This document shows positions 46,052-55,643 of a stretch of 64,000 nt of DNA, piece by piece. Within the stretch, counting starts at the first letter, position 1. Every line of letters begins with the position of its first letter. The notes beneath the pieces were generated by a model. The model was not told where the DNA came from, searched no databases, and saw nothing but the letters and a program-made list of their open reading frames with translations. The DNA comes from Azospirillum brasilense (GTDB lineage: Bacteria > Pseudomonadota > Alphaproteobacteria > Azospirillales > Azospirillaceae), in the NCBI RefSeq assembly GCF_005222205.1, contig NZ_CP032345.1, positions 499,001 through 563,000 of the forward strand, in the 5' to 3' direction. The position numbers were made by a program, and so were the translations under genes.

Positions 46052-46366
46052 TTAGGCGCGCTCGAGCCGCGCGGCAACCTCTTCGATGCGCAAAGCGACA
46101 TTGTCCACGGCGGCGGCCACCTCGGCCTCGTTGACCGTGGACAGCGGGGCAAGGCCGCGGCCGGCCATCACGTCCTGCATCTCGTCGGCCATGACGATGG
46201 CGGTGAGGACGAGCATCTGCGCCTCCGACCCGGACTTCCCGCCGCCGGTCACCTGCTTCAGCTTGGCGTCCACGAAACCGGCCAGCTCACGCAGGCGGGC
46301 CTCCTGGCCGTCCTGGCAGAAGACGCGATAGGCGCGCCCGTTCACCTCGATGTCCACCTGGGCCAT
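46052..46366 (-). CDS. zapA: Cell division protein ZapA
   Basis: The 104-residue FtsZ-ring-associated protein has [35 protein letters not shown] at the N-terminus (the ZapA signature) and a C-terminal helix. The Met-rich middle ([18 protein letters not shown]) is also usual. It bundles FtsZ filaments. It is three bases downstream of the small coiled-coil gene and just upstream of 6S RNA. Confidence 0.93.
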   Translation of the reverse strand: MAQVDIEVNGRAYRVFCQDGQEARLRELAGFVDAKLKQVTGGGKSGSEAQMLVLTAIVMADEMQDVMAGRGLAPLSTVNEAEVAAAVDNVALRIEEVAARLERA

Positions 46367-46369
46367 GGC

Positions 46370-46594
46370 TCAATTCTCCAGAACCGCTTCGAGACGGCCG
46401 ATGGCCGCCTCCAGACGCTTCGACACGGTTTCCGCGTTCTCCTGGGCGCGCGCCTGCTCGATGCGGGCCTCGCGCAGGGACTCGCTCAGCTCCTGCTCGC
46501 GCTTGGCCACCCGTTCCTCGCGGGCACACGCGGCATGCTCCAGACGATCCACGGCCTTGGAGAGGCGGTCGAGCGCGGCTTTCAGGGAATCCAT
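46370..46594 (-). CDS. Small coiled-coil protein, DUF4164-like
   Basis: The 74-residue, entirely helical protein ([58 protein letters not shown]) has clear heptads. Proteins of this size upstream of zapA are common in alphaproteobacteria and may assist division as ZapB does; that role is inference. It shares the transcript with zapA. Confidence 0.85.
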   Translation of the reverse strand: MDSLKAALDRLSKAVDRLEHAACAREERVAKREQELSESLREARIEQARAQENAETVSKRLEAAIGRLEAVLEN

Positions 46595-46927
46595 GGGCGG
46601 GGAACCTTGACGGACGGATGGACGGCTAACGGGTCAGCAGTTCGCACATGCATAAAATGCCGAGCGCTACAGTTGGGCCGACCACGCCGCCCCGTCAACC
46701 GGAATTACGCCGCAGATTGCGCTGGAAACGGCGCCGCCAAAATGCGCGGAAAGCCGGGCCGCCATCCCCATTCCCGTGTTGACCTGCGGACACGGGTTCT
46801 GCATGGTGCGCGCGTCCTGCGGGAACCCCTGGTTTCCCGCCCAATCGGTGTTGCCCGACCCCGTTCGGCCCAACCCCGCTCGACTTGCCCGCCTGCCCAC
46901 GGGAACATTCTTCAGGAACCCTGCCCG

Positions 46928-48940
46928 ATGTCCGCTGCTTCCGCCGCCACCCCGCCCGCCCCCATCACCACCATGGCGAACGCCATCCGCGCGCTGTCCA
47001 TGGACGCGGTGGAGGCCGCGAAGTCCGGTCACCCCGGCATGCCGATGGGCATGGCCGACGTGGCCACGGTGCTGTTCACGCGCTTCCTGAAGTTCAACCC
47101 GAAGCAGCCGGCCTGGGCCGACCGCGACCGTTTCATCCTGTCGGCCGGCCACGGTTCGATGCTGATCTACTCGCTGGGCTACCTGACCGGCTATGAGCGG
47201 ATGACCATCGACGAGCTGAAGCGCTTCCGCCAGCTCGGCAGCCTGACGCCGGGCCATCCGGAGGTCGATCCGTCGCTCGGCATCGAGATGACCACCGGGC
47301 CGCTCGGCCAGGGCGTCTCCACCGCCGTCGGCTTCGCCCTGGCGGAGCGCATCACCAACGCCCGCTTCGGCGACGACCTGATCAACCACTACACCTACGT
47401 CATCGCCTCGGACGGCGACCTGATGGAGGGCGTCAGCCACGAGGCCTGCTCGCTGGCCGGCCATCTCGGGCTGAACCGCCTGATCGTGCTGTGGGACGAC
47501 AACCACATCTCCATCGACGGCTCGACCGACCTCAGCTTCACCGACGACACGCCGGCCCGCTTCCGCTCCTACGGCTGGAACACGGCGACCGTCGACGGCC
47601 ACGATCCGGAAGCCGTCGCCAAGGCCATCGAGGCCGCGCAGACCTCCGACAAGCCGACGCTGATCGCCTGCCGCACCATCATCGGCAAGGGCGCCCCGAA
47701 CAAGGCCAACACCCACGGCTGCCACGGCTCGCCGCTGGGCGCCGACGAGGTGGCCGCCACCCGTGAGAATCTCGGCTGGCCGCACGAGCCCTTCGTCGTC
47801 CCGCAGGATGTGCTGGACGCCTGGCGCGCCGCCGGCACCCGCGCCGACGCCGCCTACGCCGACTGGGCGCAGCGCGTCGCGGCGATGGACCCCTCCGCCC
47901 GCAAGGCCTTCGAGGCGGCCATGGACCGCGGCGTTCCGGCCGGCCTGGACGAGCTGATCGCCGCCTTCAAGAAGAAGGTGTCGGAGGACAAGCCGAGCTG
48001 GGCGACCCGCGTCGCCTCGGGCAACGTGCTCGACGTTCTGGTCCCGGCGGTGCCGGAGATGATCGGCGGCTCCGCCGACCTGACCCCGTCGAACAACACC
48101 AAGGCGAAGAACACCGCCGACGTGAAGGGCCGCGGCGAGTTCAACGGCCGCTACGTCCGCTACGGCGTGCGCGAGCACGGCATGGCCACCGTCATGAACG
48201 GCATGGCGCTGCACGGCGGCGTCATCCCCTACGGCGGCACCTTCATGCAGTTCGCCGACTACTGCCGCCCGTCGATCCGTCTGGCCGCGCTGATGAAGCA
48301 GCGCTCGATCTTCGTGATGACCCACGACTCGATCGGCCTCGGCGAGGACGGCCCGACCCACCAGCCGGTGGAGCATCTGGCCGCTCTGCGCGCCATCCCG
48401 AACCTGCTGACCCTGCGCCCGGCCGACGCCGTGGAGACCGCGGAGTGCTGGCAGATCGCCCTGGAGCGCGTCAACGGCCCGTCCGTCCTGGCGCTGACCC
48501 GCCAGAACGTGCCGACCCTGCGCACCGAGCACGCGGCGGAGAACCGCTCCGCCCGCGGCGGCTACGTGATTCTCGAGGCCGAGGGCGAGCGCAAGGTGAC
48601 GCTGCTCGCCACCGGCTCGGAGGTCTCGCTGGCCGCCGAGGCCCGCAAGGCGCTCCAGGCCGAGGGCATCGGCGCCGCCGTGGTGTCGATCCCGAGCTTC
48701 GAGCTGTTCGAGGCGCAGGACGACGCCTACAAGGCCTCCGTGCTCGGCAGCGGCGTCCGCGTCGCGGTCGAGGCGGCCATCCGCCAGGGCTGGGACCGCT
48801 GGCTCGGCTATCCGGGCGCCACGGCCACCGCCTTCGTCGGCATGAGCGGCTTCGGCGAGTCGGCTCCCTATCAGGAACTCTACAAGCACTTCGGCATTAC
48901 CGCCGAGGCCGTGGTCGCCGCGGCCAAGGCGCGCCTGTAA
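46928..48940 (+). CDS. tkt: Transketolase
   Basis: The 670-residue ThDP enzyme of the pentose phosphate and Calvin-type pathways contains [35 protein letters not shown], the ThDP loop [40 protein letters not shown] with the catalytic Glu, and [16 protein letters not shown]. Its length is standard. The ATG at 46928 was chosen; the open frame extends upstream to 46010 through 6S RNA, zapA and the DUF4164 gene on the other strand and is not coding there. It is followed by gap. Confidence 0.97.
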   Translation: MSAASAATPPAPITTMANAIRALSMDAVEAAKSGHPGMPMGMADVATVLFTRFLKFNPKQPAWADRDRFILSAGHGSMLIYSLGYLTGYERMTIDELKRFRQLGSLTPGHPEVDPSLGIEMTTGPLGQGVSTAVGFALAERITNARFGDDLINHYTYVIASDGDLMEGVSHEACSLAGHLGLNRLIVLWDDNHISIDGSTDLSFTDDTPARFRSYGWNTATVDGHDPEAVAKAIEAAQTSDKPTLIACRTIIGKGAPNKANTHGCHGSPLGADEVAATRENLGWPHEPFVVPQDVLDAWRAAGTRADAAYADWAQRVAAMDPSARKAFEAAMDRGVPAGLDELIAAFKKKVSEDKPSWATRVASGNVLDVLVPAVPEMIGGSADLTPSNNTKAKNTADVKGRGEFNGRYVRYGVREHGMATVMNGMALHGGVIPYGGTFMQFADYCRPSIRLAALMKQRSIFVMTHDSIGLGEDGPTHQPVEHLAALRAIPNLLTLRPADAVETAECWQIALERVNGPSVLALTRQNVPTLRTEHAAENRSARGGYVILEAEGERKVTLLATGSEVSLAAEARKALQAEGIGAAVVSIPSFELFEAQDDAYKASVLGSGVRVAVEAAIRQGWDRWLGYPGATATAFVGMSGFGESAPYQELYKHFGITAEAVVAAAKARL

Positions 48941-48977
48941 AAGAGCGAGCGTTCGCGGGATCGGGCTCCGGGCCGAC

Positions 48978-49008
48978 GGTCCGGGGCTGACAATCACCGC
49001 CCCGGACC
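48978..49008 (+). terminator. Ten-pair hairpin between tkt and gap
   Basis: GGTCCGGGGC pairs perfectly with GCCCCGGACC across an 11-base loop, 38 bases after the tkt stop. There is no U tract, so it may stabilise the tkt mRNA 3' end or attenuate read-through into gap and not terminate fully. Confidence 0.45.
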
Positions 49009-49083
49009 ACACATCCGGGGCCGGGAGTTACCGCCCCAGGCCGGATGGTTGGGGTCGGGGAATGCCAGACTGGAGGAAAAACA

Positions 49084-50091
49084 ATGGCTGTTCGGGTAGC
49101 GATCAACGGTTTTGGCCGCATCGGCCGTCTGGTTCTGCGGGCCATCTACGAGAGCGGCCGCAACGACGTTGAGGTCGTGGCGATCAACGACCTGGCCGAC
49201 CTCAAGGCCAACGCCCACCTGCTGAAGTACGACAGCGTCCACGGCCGCTTCCCCGGCACCATCGAGACCCGCGACGGCGAGCTGATCGTCAACGGCCACT
49301 CGATCAAGGTCGTGCAGGAGCGTGACCCGGCCAAGCTGCCGTGGAAGGATCTGGGCATCCAGATCGCCATGGAATGCTCGGGCATCTTCACCAAGCGCGC
49401 CGACGCCGCCAAGCATCTGGAGGCGGGTGCGGAGAAGGTGCTGATCTCCGCTCCGGCCACCGACGAGGACATCACGGTGGTCTACGGCGTCAACCACGAC
49501 CAGCTCAAGGCCGAGCACCGCATCGTCTCCAACGCGTCGTGCACGACGAACTGCCTGGCCCCGGTGGCCTTCGTGCTGAACAAGCTGATCGGCATCGAGA
49601 AGGGCTTCATGACGACGATCCACTCCTACACGGGGGATCAGCGCATCGTCGACACCAACCACAAGGACCTGCACCGCGCCCGCGCCGCGGCGCTGAACAT
49701 GATCCCGACCTCGACCGGCGCCGCCAAGGCGGTGGGCAAGGTGCTGCCCGAGCTGAAGGGCAAGCTGGACGGCACCGCCATGCGCGTGCCGACCCCGAAC
49801 GTCTCGGTCGTGGACTTCAAGTTCACCGCCAAGCGCGCCACCTCGGTGGAGGAGATCACCAAGGCGATCAGCGAGGCCGCCAACGGCCCGCTCAAGGGCA
49901 TCCTGGGCGCCTACACCGAGGATCTGGTCTCCACCGACTTCAACCACGACCCGCACAGCTCGATCTTCGCGCTGAACGAGACCAAGGTCATCGACGGCAA
50001 CTTCGTCCGCATCATGACCTGGTACGACAACGAGTGGGGCTTCTCCAACCGCATGAGCGACACCGCCGTCGCCATGGCCAACGCGAAGTAA
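49084..50091 (+). CDS. gap: Glyceraldehyde-3-phosphate dehydrogenase, type I
   Basis: The 335-residue enzyme has the NAD domain VRVAINGFGRIGRLVLRA, the active site IVSNASCTTNCLAP with C153, and GAAKAVGKVLPELKGKLDGTAMRVPTPNVS and WYDNEWGFSNRM at the end. It oxidises glyceraldehyde-3-phosphate in glycolysis and runs in reverse in gluconeogenesis. GGAGG lies eight bases before the ATG. A strong intrinsic terminator follows. Confidence 0.98.
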   Translation: MAVRVAINGFGRIGRLVLRAIYESGRNDVEVVAINDLADLKANAHLLKYDSVHGRFPGTIETRDGELIVNGHSIKVVQERDPAKLPWKDLGIQIAMECSGIFTKRADAAKHLEAGAEKVLISAPATDEDITVVYGVNHDQLKAEHRIVSNASCTTNCLAPVAFVLNKLIGIEKGFMTTIHSYTGDQRIVDTNHKDLHRARAAALNMIPTSTGAAKAVGKVLPELKGKLDGTAMRVPTPNVSVVDFKFTAKRATSVEEITKAISEAANGPLKGILGAYTEDLVSTDFNHDPHSSIFALNETKVIDGNFVRIMTWYDNEWGFSNRMSDTAVAMANAK

Positions 50092-50116
50092 GCCTTCCAC
50101 GGCTTGCTGCCAAAGG

Positions 50117-50147
50117 AAAAGGGCGCCCCGTTCCGGGCGCCCTTTTT
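50117..50147 (+). terminator. Intrinsic terminator of gap
   Basis: GGGCGCCC (50121-50128) pairs with GGGCGCCC (50135-50142) around CGTTCC, is extended by AAAA/TTTT, and is followed by TTTTT. It lies 29 bases after the stop. It is a textbook rho-independent signal. Confidence 0.92.
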
Positions 50148-50177
50148 CATGACCACGCCGCCACGACGGGTGCGCGG

Positions 50178-50522
50178 TCACCCTGCCTTGACGGCGTTGA
50201 TTCCCGTGGCGTGCGTCAGTTGATCGGCGACCCACGCGGCGACGCTCTTGCCCTCGCGCTCGGCGCAGGTGGCGATGGCGCGGTGGAGCATCGGGTTGAC
50301 GCGGATGGCAAGCTTGCCGGAATAGGGCTGCTCGGTGTTGCCGGCCATGTCGCAGGCCATCGCCAGATAGTCGTCCACGGCTTCGCGGAAGGCCCGGCGC
50401 AGCTCATCGACCGAGCGGCCGGTGAAGGTGATGCCGTCGCGCGTGTTGATGACGGCGCCGACGAAGATGCCGGCGTCGTTGTCGAAATCGATCTGGGCCT
50501 TGTAGCCCTTATAGTCCATCAT
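50178..50522 (-). CDS. HicB-family antitoxin-like protein (orphan)
   Basis: The 114-residue protein has the HicB N-terminal fold (YKGYKAQIDFDNDAGIFVGAVINTRDGITFTG, SVDELRRAFREAVDDYL) and a ribbon-helix-helix-like C-terminus (GKLAIRVNPMLHRAIATCAEREGKSVAAWVADQL). HicB normally neutralises the HicA RNase; no HicA-sized frame is seen on either side (gap terminator on one, 118 bases and an unrelated gene on the other). It may serve as a stand-alone regulator. ATG 50522 or the next codon starts it. Confidence 0.88.
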   Translation of the reverse strand: MMDYKGYKAQIDFDNDAGIFVGAVINTRDGITFTGRSVDELRRAFREAVDDYLAMACDMAGNTEQPYSGKLAIRVNPMLHRAIATCAEREGKSVAAWVADQLTHATGINAVKAG

Positions 50523-50640
50523 CGGCGGCGACCCCAGGAGTGCGTGGGATGGAAGGATAGCCCCGCCTCCGTCCCCGCGGTTTGACCTGCCTCAATTCCC
50601 GGAATCGGGTTGAGGGAATGCCTGCCCTGTTTTTCCCGTC

Positions 50641-51084
50641 ATGACCGCCCCGGCCCCACATCCCCGCCCCATCCGCATCCACAGCCTGACCGACGCCGCC
50701 GCCGCCTGCGCCGCGGCGGCGGATCTCGACGTTCCGCTTCTTCTGGTCAGCGCGCCCGGTGCGGCGGCCTTCGCCGGGGCCGGCTGGTTCGGCGCGGTCA
50801 TCGCCCGCGCCGCCGCCCGGCACCCGTCGGTTGCGATGACGGCAGTGCTCGACTGCGCCGACCGCCCCGGCGACGCCCTGGCCGCGCTGACCTCCGGCAT
50901 CGACACGGTCCTGTTCACGGGACGGGCGGACGTCGCCGAACGGCTGGCGGACATTGCCGCGCAGCACGGCGCCCGCCTGCTAAAGGCGCTTCCCGAAGCG
51001 CTCGACCTGCGCAATGCCCGCGATCCCCGGCGCGCCTGCCAGAGTTGGCTAAGCGGGCGAGACGATGGCCATGTCACGGAATAG
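50641..51084 (+). CDS. Conserved hypothetical alpha/beta protein (147 aa)
   Basis: I do not recognise the family. The sequence alternates hydrophobic strands and helices (VPLLLVSAPGAAAFAGAGWFGAVIARAAAR, VAMTAVLDCADRPGDALAALTSGIDTVLFTG, LADIAAQHGARLL), like part of an alpha/beta barrel or Rossmann fold. No signal peptide is seen. It stands alone between gap and the class I aldolase gene, on the same strand as both. Confidence 0.7.
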   Translation: MTAPAPHPRPIRIHSLTDAAAACAAAADLDVPLLLVSAPGAAAFAGAGWFGAVIARAAARHPSVAMTAVLDCADRPGDALAALTSGIDTVLFTGRADVAERLADIAAQHGARLLKALPEALDLRNARDPRRACQSWLSGRDDGHVTE

Positions 51085-51171
51085 TCCCAAGGCGATACCG
51101 CTTTTTCCCCGAATCCGCACGATCAAAAGTGGTGTATGGTGATTTCGTCATCACGATGCGGTACCACCCCC

Positions 51172-51417
51172 ATGACCACGACCACGCCTTTGCGGCCCCA
51201 GGCGGACGCCACACCGCTGAAGGGTGAGGACTCCGCCCTGCTCCATCCGGAGAGGCCGGACGGGCTCCCCCGCGGCTCGCGCTTCCCCGCGCCGCAGGTG
51301 GACAAGATCCGCGGCGCCCGCCTGCTCGTCGTCTGGGCCGGCTTGGCCGCCGGTGCCTGGGCCGTGGCGCTGGGCGCCGGATACGGCCTCTACGTCATCG
51401 TGCAGTCTGTTCTGTGA
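51172..51417 (+). CDS. Small membrane protein (81 aa)
   Basis: The N-terminal 45 residues are polar and Pro-rich, then VDKIRGARLLVVWAGLAAGAWAVALGAGYGLYVIVQSVL forms one long or two short membrane helices at the C-terminus. This suggests a tail-anchored inner-membrane protein. The ATG at 51172 gives the shorter product; the frame opens at 51136. The function is unknown. Confidence 0.65.
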   Translation: MTTTTPLRPQADATPLKGEDSALLHPERPDGLPRGSRFPAPQVDKIRGARLLVVWAGLAAGAWAVALGAGYGLYVIVQSVL

Positions 51418-51585
51418 CATAAATCGGCTGAGGGACGCCCTTCGGCGAGGCCCCTACCTGCCCTCCCGGGTTGGCCCTTTTGGCGCCGCGGATGAGGGCC
51501 TTACACCCCTGCCAGCGTTGCAAAGAGTCCCGCGCTGGGCTATGAGGGCCGCATTTCCGACAGAAACCCCAAGGGGAAGAGCCAG

Positions 51586-52515
51586 ATGAAGCTCACTCGT
51601 CGTGTTAAGGAAATTCTTGCGAACTACGAAAGCGACACCCCGGGCGTCAAGGCCAACCTTGCGCGCATTCTTATGGAAGGCAAGCTGGGCGGCACCGGCA
51701 AGCTGGTGATCCTCCCCGTCGACCAGGGCTTCGAGCACGGCCCGGCGCGCAGCTTCGCGCCGAACGAGCCGGGCTACGACCCGCATTACCATTACCAGCT
51801 CGCCATCGACGCCGGCTGCAACGCCTACGCCGCCCCGCTGGGGTCGCTGGAGGCCGGCGCCTCGACCTTCGCCGGCTCGATTCCGCTGATCCTCAAGATG
51901 AACAGCGCCAACAGCCTGTCGCGCCAGAAGGAGGACGCCGATCAGGCGGTGACCGCCTCGGTGCAGGACGCGCTGCGCCTGGGCTGCTCGGCCATCGGCT
52001 TCACGATCTACCCCGGCTCGGACGCCATGTACGACCAGTACGAGGAGATCCGCGAGCTGTCGAAGGAGGCCAAGTCGGTCGGCCTGCCCACCGTTCTGTG
52101 GTCCTACCCGCGCGGCGGCACCGTCTCCAAGGAGGGCGAGCTGGCCATCGACGTGATCGGCTACGCCGCCCACATGGCCGCGCTGCTCGGCGCCCACATC
52201 ATCAAGGTGAAGCTGCCGTCGGCCCATCTGGAGCAGGCGGAGGCCAAGAAGGTCTACGAGTCCAAGAACATCCCGATCGCCACCCAGGCCGACCGCGTCC
52301 GCCACATCATGCAGTGCGCCTTCAACGGCCGCCGCATCGTGGTCTTCTCGGGCGGCGCCACCAAGGGCGAGGACGCGGTGTTCGAGGACGCCCGCGCGAT
52401 CCGCGACGGCGGCGGCAACGGTTCGATCATCGGCCGCAACGCCTTCCAGCGCCCGCGCGAGGATGCTTTGAAGCTGCTCGACCGGATCATGAAGATCTAC
52501 CAGGGCAAAGAGTAA
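51586..52515 (+). CDS. Class I fructose-bisphosphate aldolase (FbaB/DhnA type)
   Basis: The 309-residue enzyme is of the archaeal-type class I family. KLVILPVDQGFEHGPARSF, LKMNSANSL, GFTIYPGSDAMYDQYEEIRE and LLGAHIIKVKLPS are visible, the last containing the Schiff-base lysine (K207 or K209), and RIVVFSGGATKGED is a phosphate-binding segment. It cleaves fructose-1,6-bisphosphate without metal. It forms a glycolytic group with tkt and gap. The thiE GTG lies 13 bases after it. Confidence 0.95.
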   Translation: MKLTRRVKEILANYESDTPGVKANLARILMEGKLGGTGKLVILPVDQGFEHGPARSFAPNEPGYDPHYHYQLAIDAGCNAYAAPLGSLEAGASTFAGSIPLILKMNSANSLSRQKEDADQAVTASVQDALRLGCSAIGFTIYPGSDAMYDQYEEIRELSKEAKSVGLPTVLWSYPRGGTVSKEGELAIDVIGYAAHMAALLGAHIIKVKLPSAHLEQAEAKKVYESKNIPIATQADRVRHIMQCAFNGRRIVVFSGGATKGEDAVFEDARAIRDGGGNGSIIGRNAFQRPREDALKLLDRIMKIYQGKE

Positions 52516-52527
52516 GGATCGCCTCGG

Positions 52528-53166
52528 GTGACCGAAACCGCCTGCCGGCTCTACCTCGTGACGCCGCCGGCCCTGGAGCCGGCGGCGTTCGCGCCGAAAC
52601 TGACCGAAGCGCTGGACGCGGGCGATGTCGCCTGCGTCCAGTTGCGTTTGAAGGACTGCTCCGACGACGCCGTGCGCCGGGCCTGCGACGCCCTGCGCCC
52701 GATCGCCCAGGACCGCGGGGTGGCCTTCATCCTGAACGACCACCCCGAACTGGCCCGCGAAACCGGCTGCGACGGCGTGCATGTCGGGCAGAAGGACACG
52801 CCCTACGCCCAGGCGCGGCGGATCGTCGGCAACGACGCCATCGTCGGCGTGACCTGCCACGACAGCCGCCATCTCGCCATGGAAGCGGGCGAGGCCGGGG
52901 CCGATTACGTCGCCTTCGGCGCCTTCTTCCCCACCACCACCAAGGACGCCGAATTCAAGGCGGAGCCGGAGCTGCTTCGGTGGTGGTCGGAGCTGATGGA
53001 GGTCCCCTGCGTCGCCATCGGCGGGATCACCCAGGAGAATTGCGGGCCGCTGGTGAGCGCCGGGGCCGACTTCCTGGCCGTGGTCGGCGCCGTGTGGAAC
53101 CACCCCGACGGGCCGGGGGCCGCCGTGAAGGCGCTCAACGCCGCCATCGCCGCGGCCGAAGGGTGA
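52528..53166 (+). CDS. thiE: Thiamine phosphate synthase
   Basis: The 212-residue TIM-barrel enzyme joins the pyrimidine and thiazole phosphates into thiamine phosphate. [75 protein letters not shown] and [25 protein letters not shown] are conserved. The start is GTG 52528. No other thi gene is adjacent, and it is probably read from the aldolase transcript. Confidence 0.93.
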   Translation: MTETACRLYLVTPPALEPAAFAPKLTEALDAGDVACVQLRLKDCSDDAVRRACDALRPIAQDRGVAFILNDHPELARETGCDGVHVGQKDTPYAQARRIVGNDAIVGVTCHDSRHLAMEAGEAGADYVAFGAFFPTTTKDAEFKAEPELLRWWSELMEVPCVAIGGITQENCGPLVSAGADFLAVVGAVWNHPDGPGAAVKALNAAIAAAEG

Positions 53167-53185
53167 CGAAGGCCGCCGCCGGATC

Positions 53186-53992
53186 ATGGACCTCCTTTCC
53201 ATCGAGACGCTGTCCGCGCTGTTCGCGGTCGGCCTTGTCGCGGGCTTCGTCGACGCCATAGCCGGGGGCGGCGGGCTTCTGACCCTCCCCGCCCTGCTCT
53301 GGGCCGGCCTGTCGCCGGCGCAGGCGCTGGCGACGAACAAGCTGCAATCCAGCTTCGGCTCCTTCTCCGCCGCGGTGAAGTTCACCCGCGGCGGCGAGGT
53401 GAAGCCGCGCGACATGGCGGTGATGATCGGCTGCACCTTCGTCGGCTCCGCGGCGGGCGCCGTCATCGTCCAGATGATCGATCCGGGATTCCTGCGCAAC
53501 GTCATCCCGGTGCTGCTGATCGGCATCGCCATCTGGCTGCTCGTCTCGCCGAAGGCCGGCGAGATCGACGCGCAGCAGCGCATCGGGGAGCGCGGATTCG
53601 CCCTGCTCGCCGGGACGGGGATCGGCTTCTACGATGGCTTCTTCGGGCCGGGCACCGGCACCTTCTTCGCCATCGCCTTCGTCTCGCTGCTCGGCTTCAA
53701 CCTGCGCAAGGCGACCGCCCACACCAAGGTGCTGAACTTCACCAGCAACATCGCCGCTCTGCTGTTCTTCCTGGCCGGCGGGCAGATCGCCTGGGTGGCC
53801 GGGCTGCTGATGGGGCTGGGCCAGATGATCGGCGCGCAGATCGGCGCCCACATGGTCATCCGCAACGGCGCCGCCATCGTGCGGCCCATGCTGGTCGTCG
53901 CCTCCATCGCCATCACGGCGAAGCTGATCTGGACCGACGCCCAGGGCGTGATCGGTGCCGGCATGGCCATGGTCGCCGGCTGGCTGGGCTGA
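53186..53992 (+). CDS. TSUP/TauE-SafE family membrane transporter
   Basis: The 268-residue protein has about eight hydrophobic segments. FVDAIAGGGGLLTLPALLWAGLSP and GFYDGFFGPGTGTFFAIAFVSLLGFNLRKATAHTK are the two internal-repeat signatures of the DUF81/TauE family, which moves sulfite, sulfoacetate or other organic anions. It is 19 bases after thiE and followed by a hairpin. The substrate is not determinable here. Confidence 0.92.
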   Translation: MDLLSIETLSALFAVGLVAGFVDAIAGGGGLLTLPALLWAGLSPAQALATNKLQSSFGSFSAAVKFTRGGEVKPRDMAVMIGCTFVGSAAGAVIVQMIDPGFLRNVIPVLLIGIAIWLLVSPKAGEIDAQQRIGERGFALLAGTGIGFYDGFFGPGTGTFFAIAFVSLLGFNLRKATAHTKVLNFTSNIAALLFFLAGGQIAWVAGLLMGLGQMIGAQIGAHMVIRNGAAIVRPMLVVASIAITAKLIWTDAQGVIGAGMAMVAGWLG

Positions 53993-54020
53993 ACGCCCCT
54001 TAGAAACCCTCCGTTTCGGC

Positions 54021-54045
54021 CCCGCGGCGAATCGACCGCCGCGGG
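54021..54045 (+). terminator. Hairpin after the TSUP transporter gene
   Basis: CCCGCGGCG pairs with CGCCGCGGG across a seven-base loop, 29 bases after the stop, followed by ATTTCCC. The poor T tract makes it a weak or factor-assisted terminator. Confidence 0.5.
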
Positions 54046-54114
54046 CATTTCCCTCCCCCACGCACACCATCGGGCGCACAATTTGTTGGCCCAACATTTT
54101 TTCAGCGGGACCAC

Positions 54115-54130
54115 TTTACGTTAACGTCAA
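54115..54130. promoter_or_regulatory. Candidate operator upstream of the FadL-type porin gene
   Basis: TTTACGTTAACGTCAA is a near-perfect inverted repeat centred on GTTAAC, 44 bases before the start codon. A second inverted repeat, TGTTGG-C-CCAACA, is at 54084-54096. Such sequences resemble sites of fatty-acid or branched-chain catabolism repressors, but the regulator cannot be named. Confidence 0.45.
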
Positions 54131-54173
54131 TCTGTGTATCATTGCGTCAAATAACGAAATTGGGGAGAAACGC

Positions 54174-55520
54174 ATGTCCAAAGGGTCTCTGAAGGGGAAT
54201 CTGCTCGCCGCTGCCGCCGCCGTCGCCATCGCGGCACCGCTGCCGGCCGGTGCGGCCGGCTATCTGCTGAAGGAGCAGAGCGCTTCGGGCCAGGGCACCT
54301 CCTTCGCGGGCGCCACCGCCAACGGCATGGGCGACGCCACCGGCCTGTTCTTCAACCCCGCGGCCCTGGGAACCATCGAGGGGAATCAGGCGGTCGGCGT
54401 GCTGAGCGGCGTGTTCCCGACCTCGAAGACCAGCAACGCCCGCGGCACCCGCGCCACGCGGCTGGGCGGCAGCGCCATCCGGGGCACCTCCGACCCGGGC
54501 GACATCGGCATGGACGCGGTGATCCCGTCGGGCTATCTGGCCTACACGGTGTCGCCCGACGTGAAGCTGGGACTCGCCATCACCGCGCCCTGGGGCCTGT
54601 CCACCGACTATCCGGAAAGCTGGACCGGCCGCTACCACGGCATCCATTCCAGCCTGCTGACGATCAACATCTCCCCGACCGTGTCCTACCGGCTGATGCC
54701 GGACCTGACCATCGCCGGCGGCCTGCAGTTCCAGTACGCCAAGGCGCGGCTGAGCCAAGCTGTGGACTTCGGCTCCATCCTGGCCGCCACCGGGGTTCCC
54801 ATCGCGCCGGGCTCGCGCGACGGCGTGGGCGAGGTGAAGGGCGACGACTGGGGCGTCGGCTTCACCGCCGGCATGCTATACGAGCCGGCCAAGGGCACCC
54901 GCTTCGGCGTCTCCTACCGCTCCTCCGTCTTCCACGAGCTGGACGGCGATTCGAAGTTCGAGGCCGTGCCGGCCGTGCCGGCGCTCCAGGCCAGCTTCGC
55001 CGGGTCGCCGGTGCGGGCGAAGGTCGCCACGCCGGACATCATCTCCTTCGGCGCCTACCACGAGCTGACCAGTTCCATCGCCGTGATGGCCGACGCGCAG
55101 TGGACCAACTGGTCGCGCTTCAAGGAGTTGCGCATCCGCTACCGCAACCCGCTGCGCACCGACACGGTGACCGACGAGAACTGGGACGACTCCTGGTTCT
55201 TCGCGCTGGGCGCCGCCTACAAGTGGAACGAGAAGCTGACCCTGCGTTTCGGCGTGGCCTATGACCAGACCCCGGTCAGCGACCAGTACCGCACGCCGCG
55301 CATCCCGGACGAGGACCGCTACTGGGTGTCGATCGGCGCCGGCTACCAGTTCACGGACAGCATCCGGACCGACATCGGCTACAGCCACATCTTCGCCAAC
55401 AAGGCCAAGATCGACCTGCGCGACAACCTGACGGGCAGCGACGCCTTCCGCGGCAATCTGTCCGCCGACTACAAGGCCCATGTGGATGTGATCGCGCTCC
55501 AGACCAAAATCACCTTCTGA
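54174..55520 (+). CDS. Outer-membrane FadL/OmpP1/TodX family transport protein
   Basis: The 448-residue beta barrel has a signal peptide (LLAAAAAVAIAAPLPAGA) and the FadL N-terminal hatch, GYLLKEQSASGQGTSFAGATANGMGDATGLFFNPAAL. Repeated aromatic strand ends follow (MYGVSYRSSVFHE-like, TLRFGVAYDQTPVS, YWVSIGAGYQFTD), ending in F. Family members take up long-chain fatty acids and hydrophobic compounds. GGGGAG lies before the ATG at 54174; the frame opens further upstream inside the intergenic region. The adjacent acuI also acts on CoA derivatives. Confidence 0.93.
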   Translation: MSKGSLKGNLLAAAAAVAIAAPLPAGAAGYLLKEQSASGQGTSFAGATANGMGDATGLFFNPAALGTIEGNQAVGVLSGVFPTSKTSNARGTRATRLGGSAIRGTSDPGDIGMDAVIPSGYLAYTVSPDVKLGLAITAPWGLSTDYPESWTGRYHGIHSSLLTINISPTVSYRLMPDLTIAGGLQFQYAKARLSQAVDFGSILAATGVPIAPGSRDGVGEVKGDDWGVGFTAGMLYEPAKGTRFGVSYRSSVFHELDGDSKFEAVPAVPALQASFAGSPVRAKVATPDIISFGAYHELTSSIAVMADAQWTNWSRFKELRIRYRNPLRTDTVTDENWDDSWFFALGAAYKWNEKLTLRFGVAYDQTPVSDQYRTPRIPDEDRYWVSIGAGYQFTDSIRTDIGYSHIFANKAKIDLRDNLTGSDAFRGNLSADYKAHVDVIALQTKITF

Positions 55521-55530
55521 TCCGCACCCC

Positions 55531-55565
55531 GGTGGAGCGCGCGGGCGCCGCCCGTTCGCTCCACC
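55531..55565 (+). terminator. Hairpin after the FadL-type gene
   Basis: GGTGGAGCG (55531-55539) pairs with CGCTCCACC (55557-55565) around a GC-rich loop that can itself fold. It begins ten bases after the stop and has no U tract, so termination is probable but not certain. Confidence 0.5.
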
Positions 55566-55643
55566 GTCCCCGCCTCTTGCCCGTCGCCGCGTCCGTGCTA
55601 GGCTTTCCCCCAATCAAGAACCCGTCCCGGGAGAGGAATCCGC

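Noticed and set aside
46010-46927. N-terminal extension of transketolase by about 300 residues
   Set aside because: The region is covered on the other strand by zapA, the DUF4164 gene and 6S RNA. The transketolase family starts at 46928.
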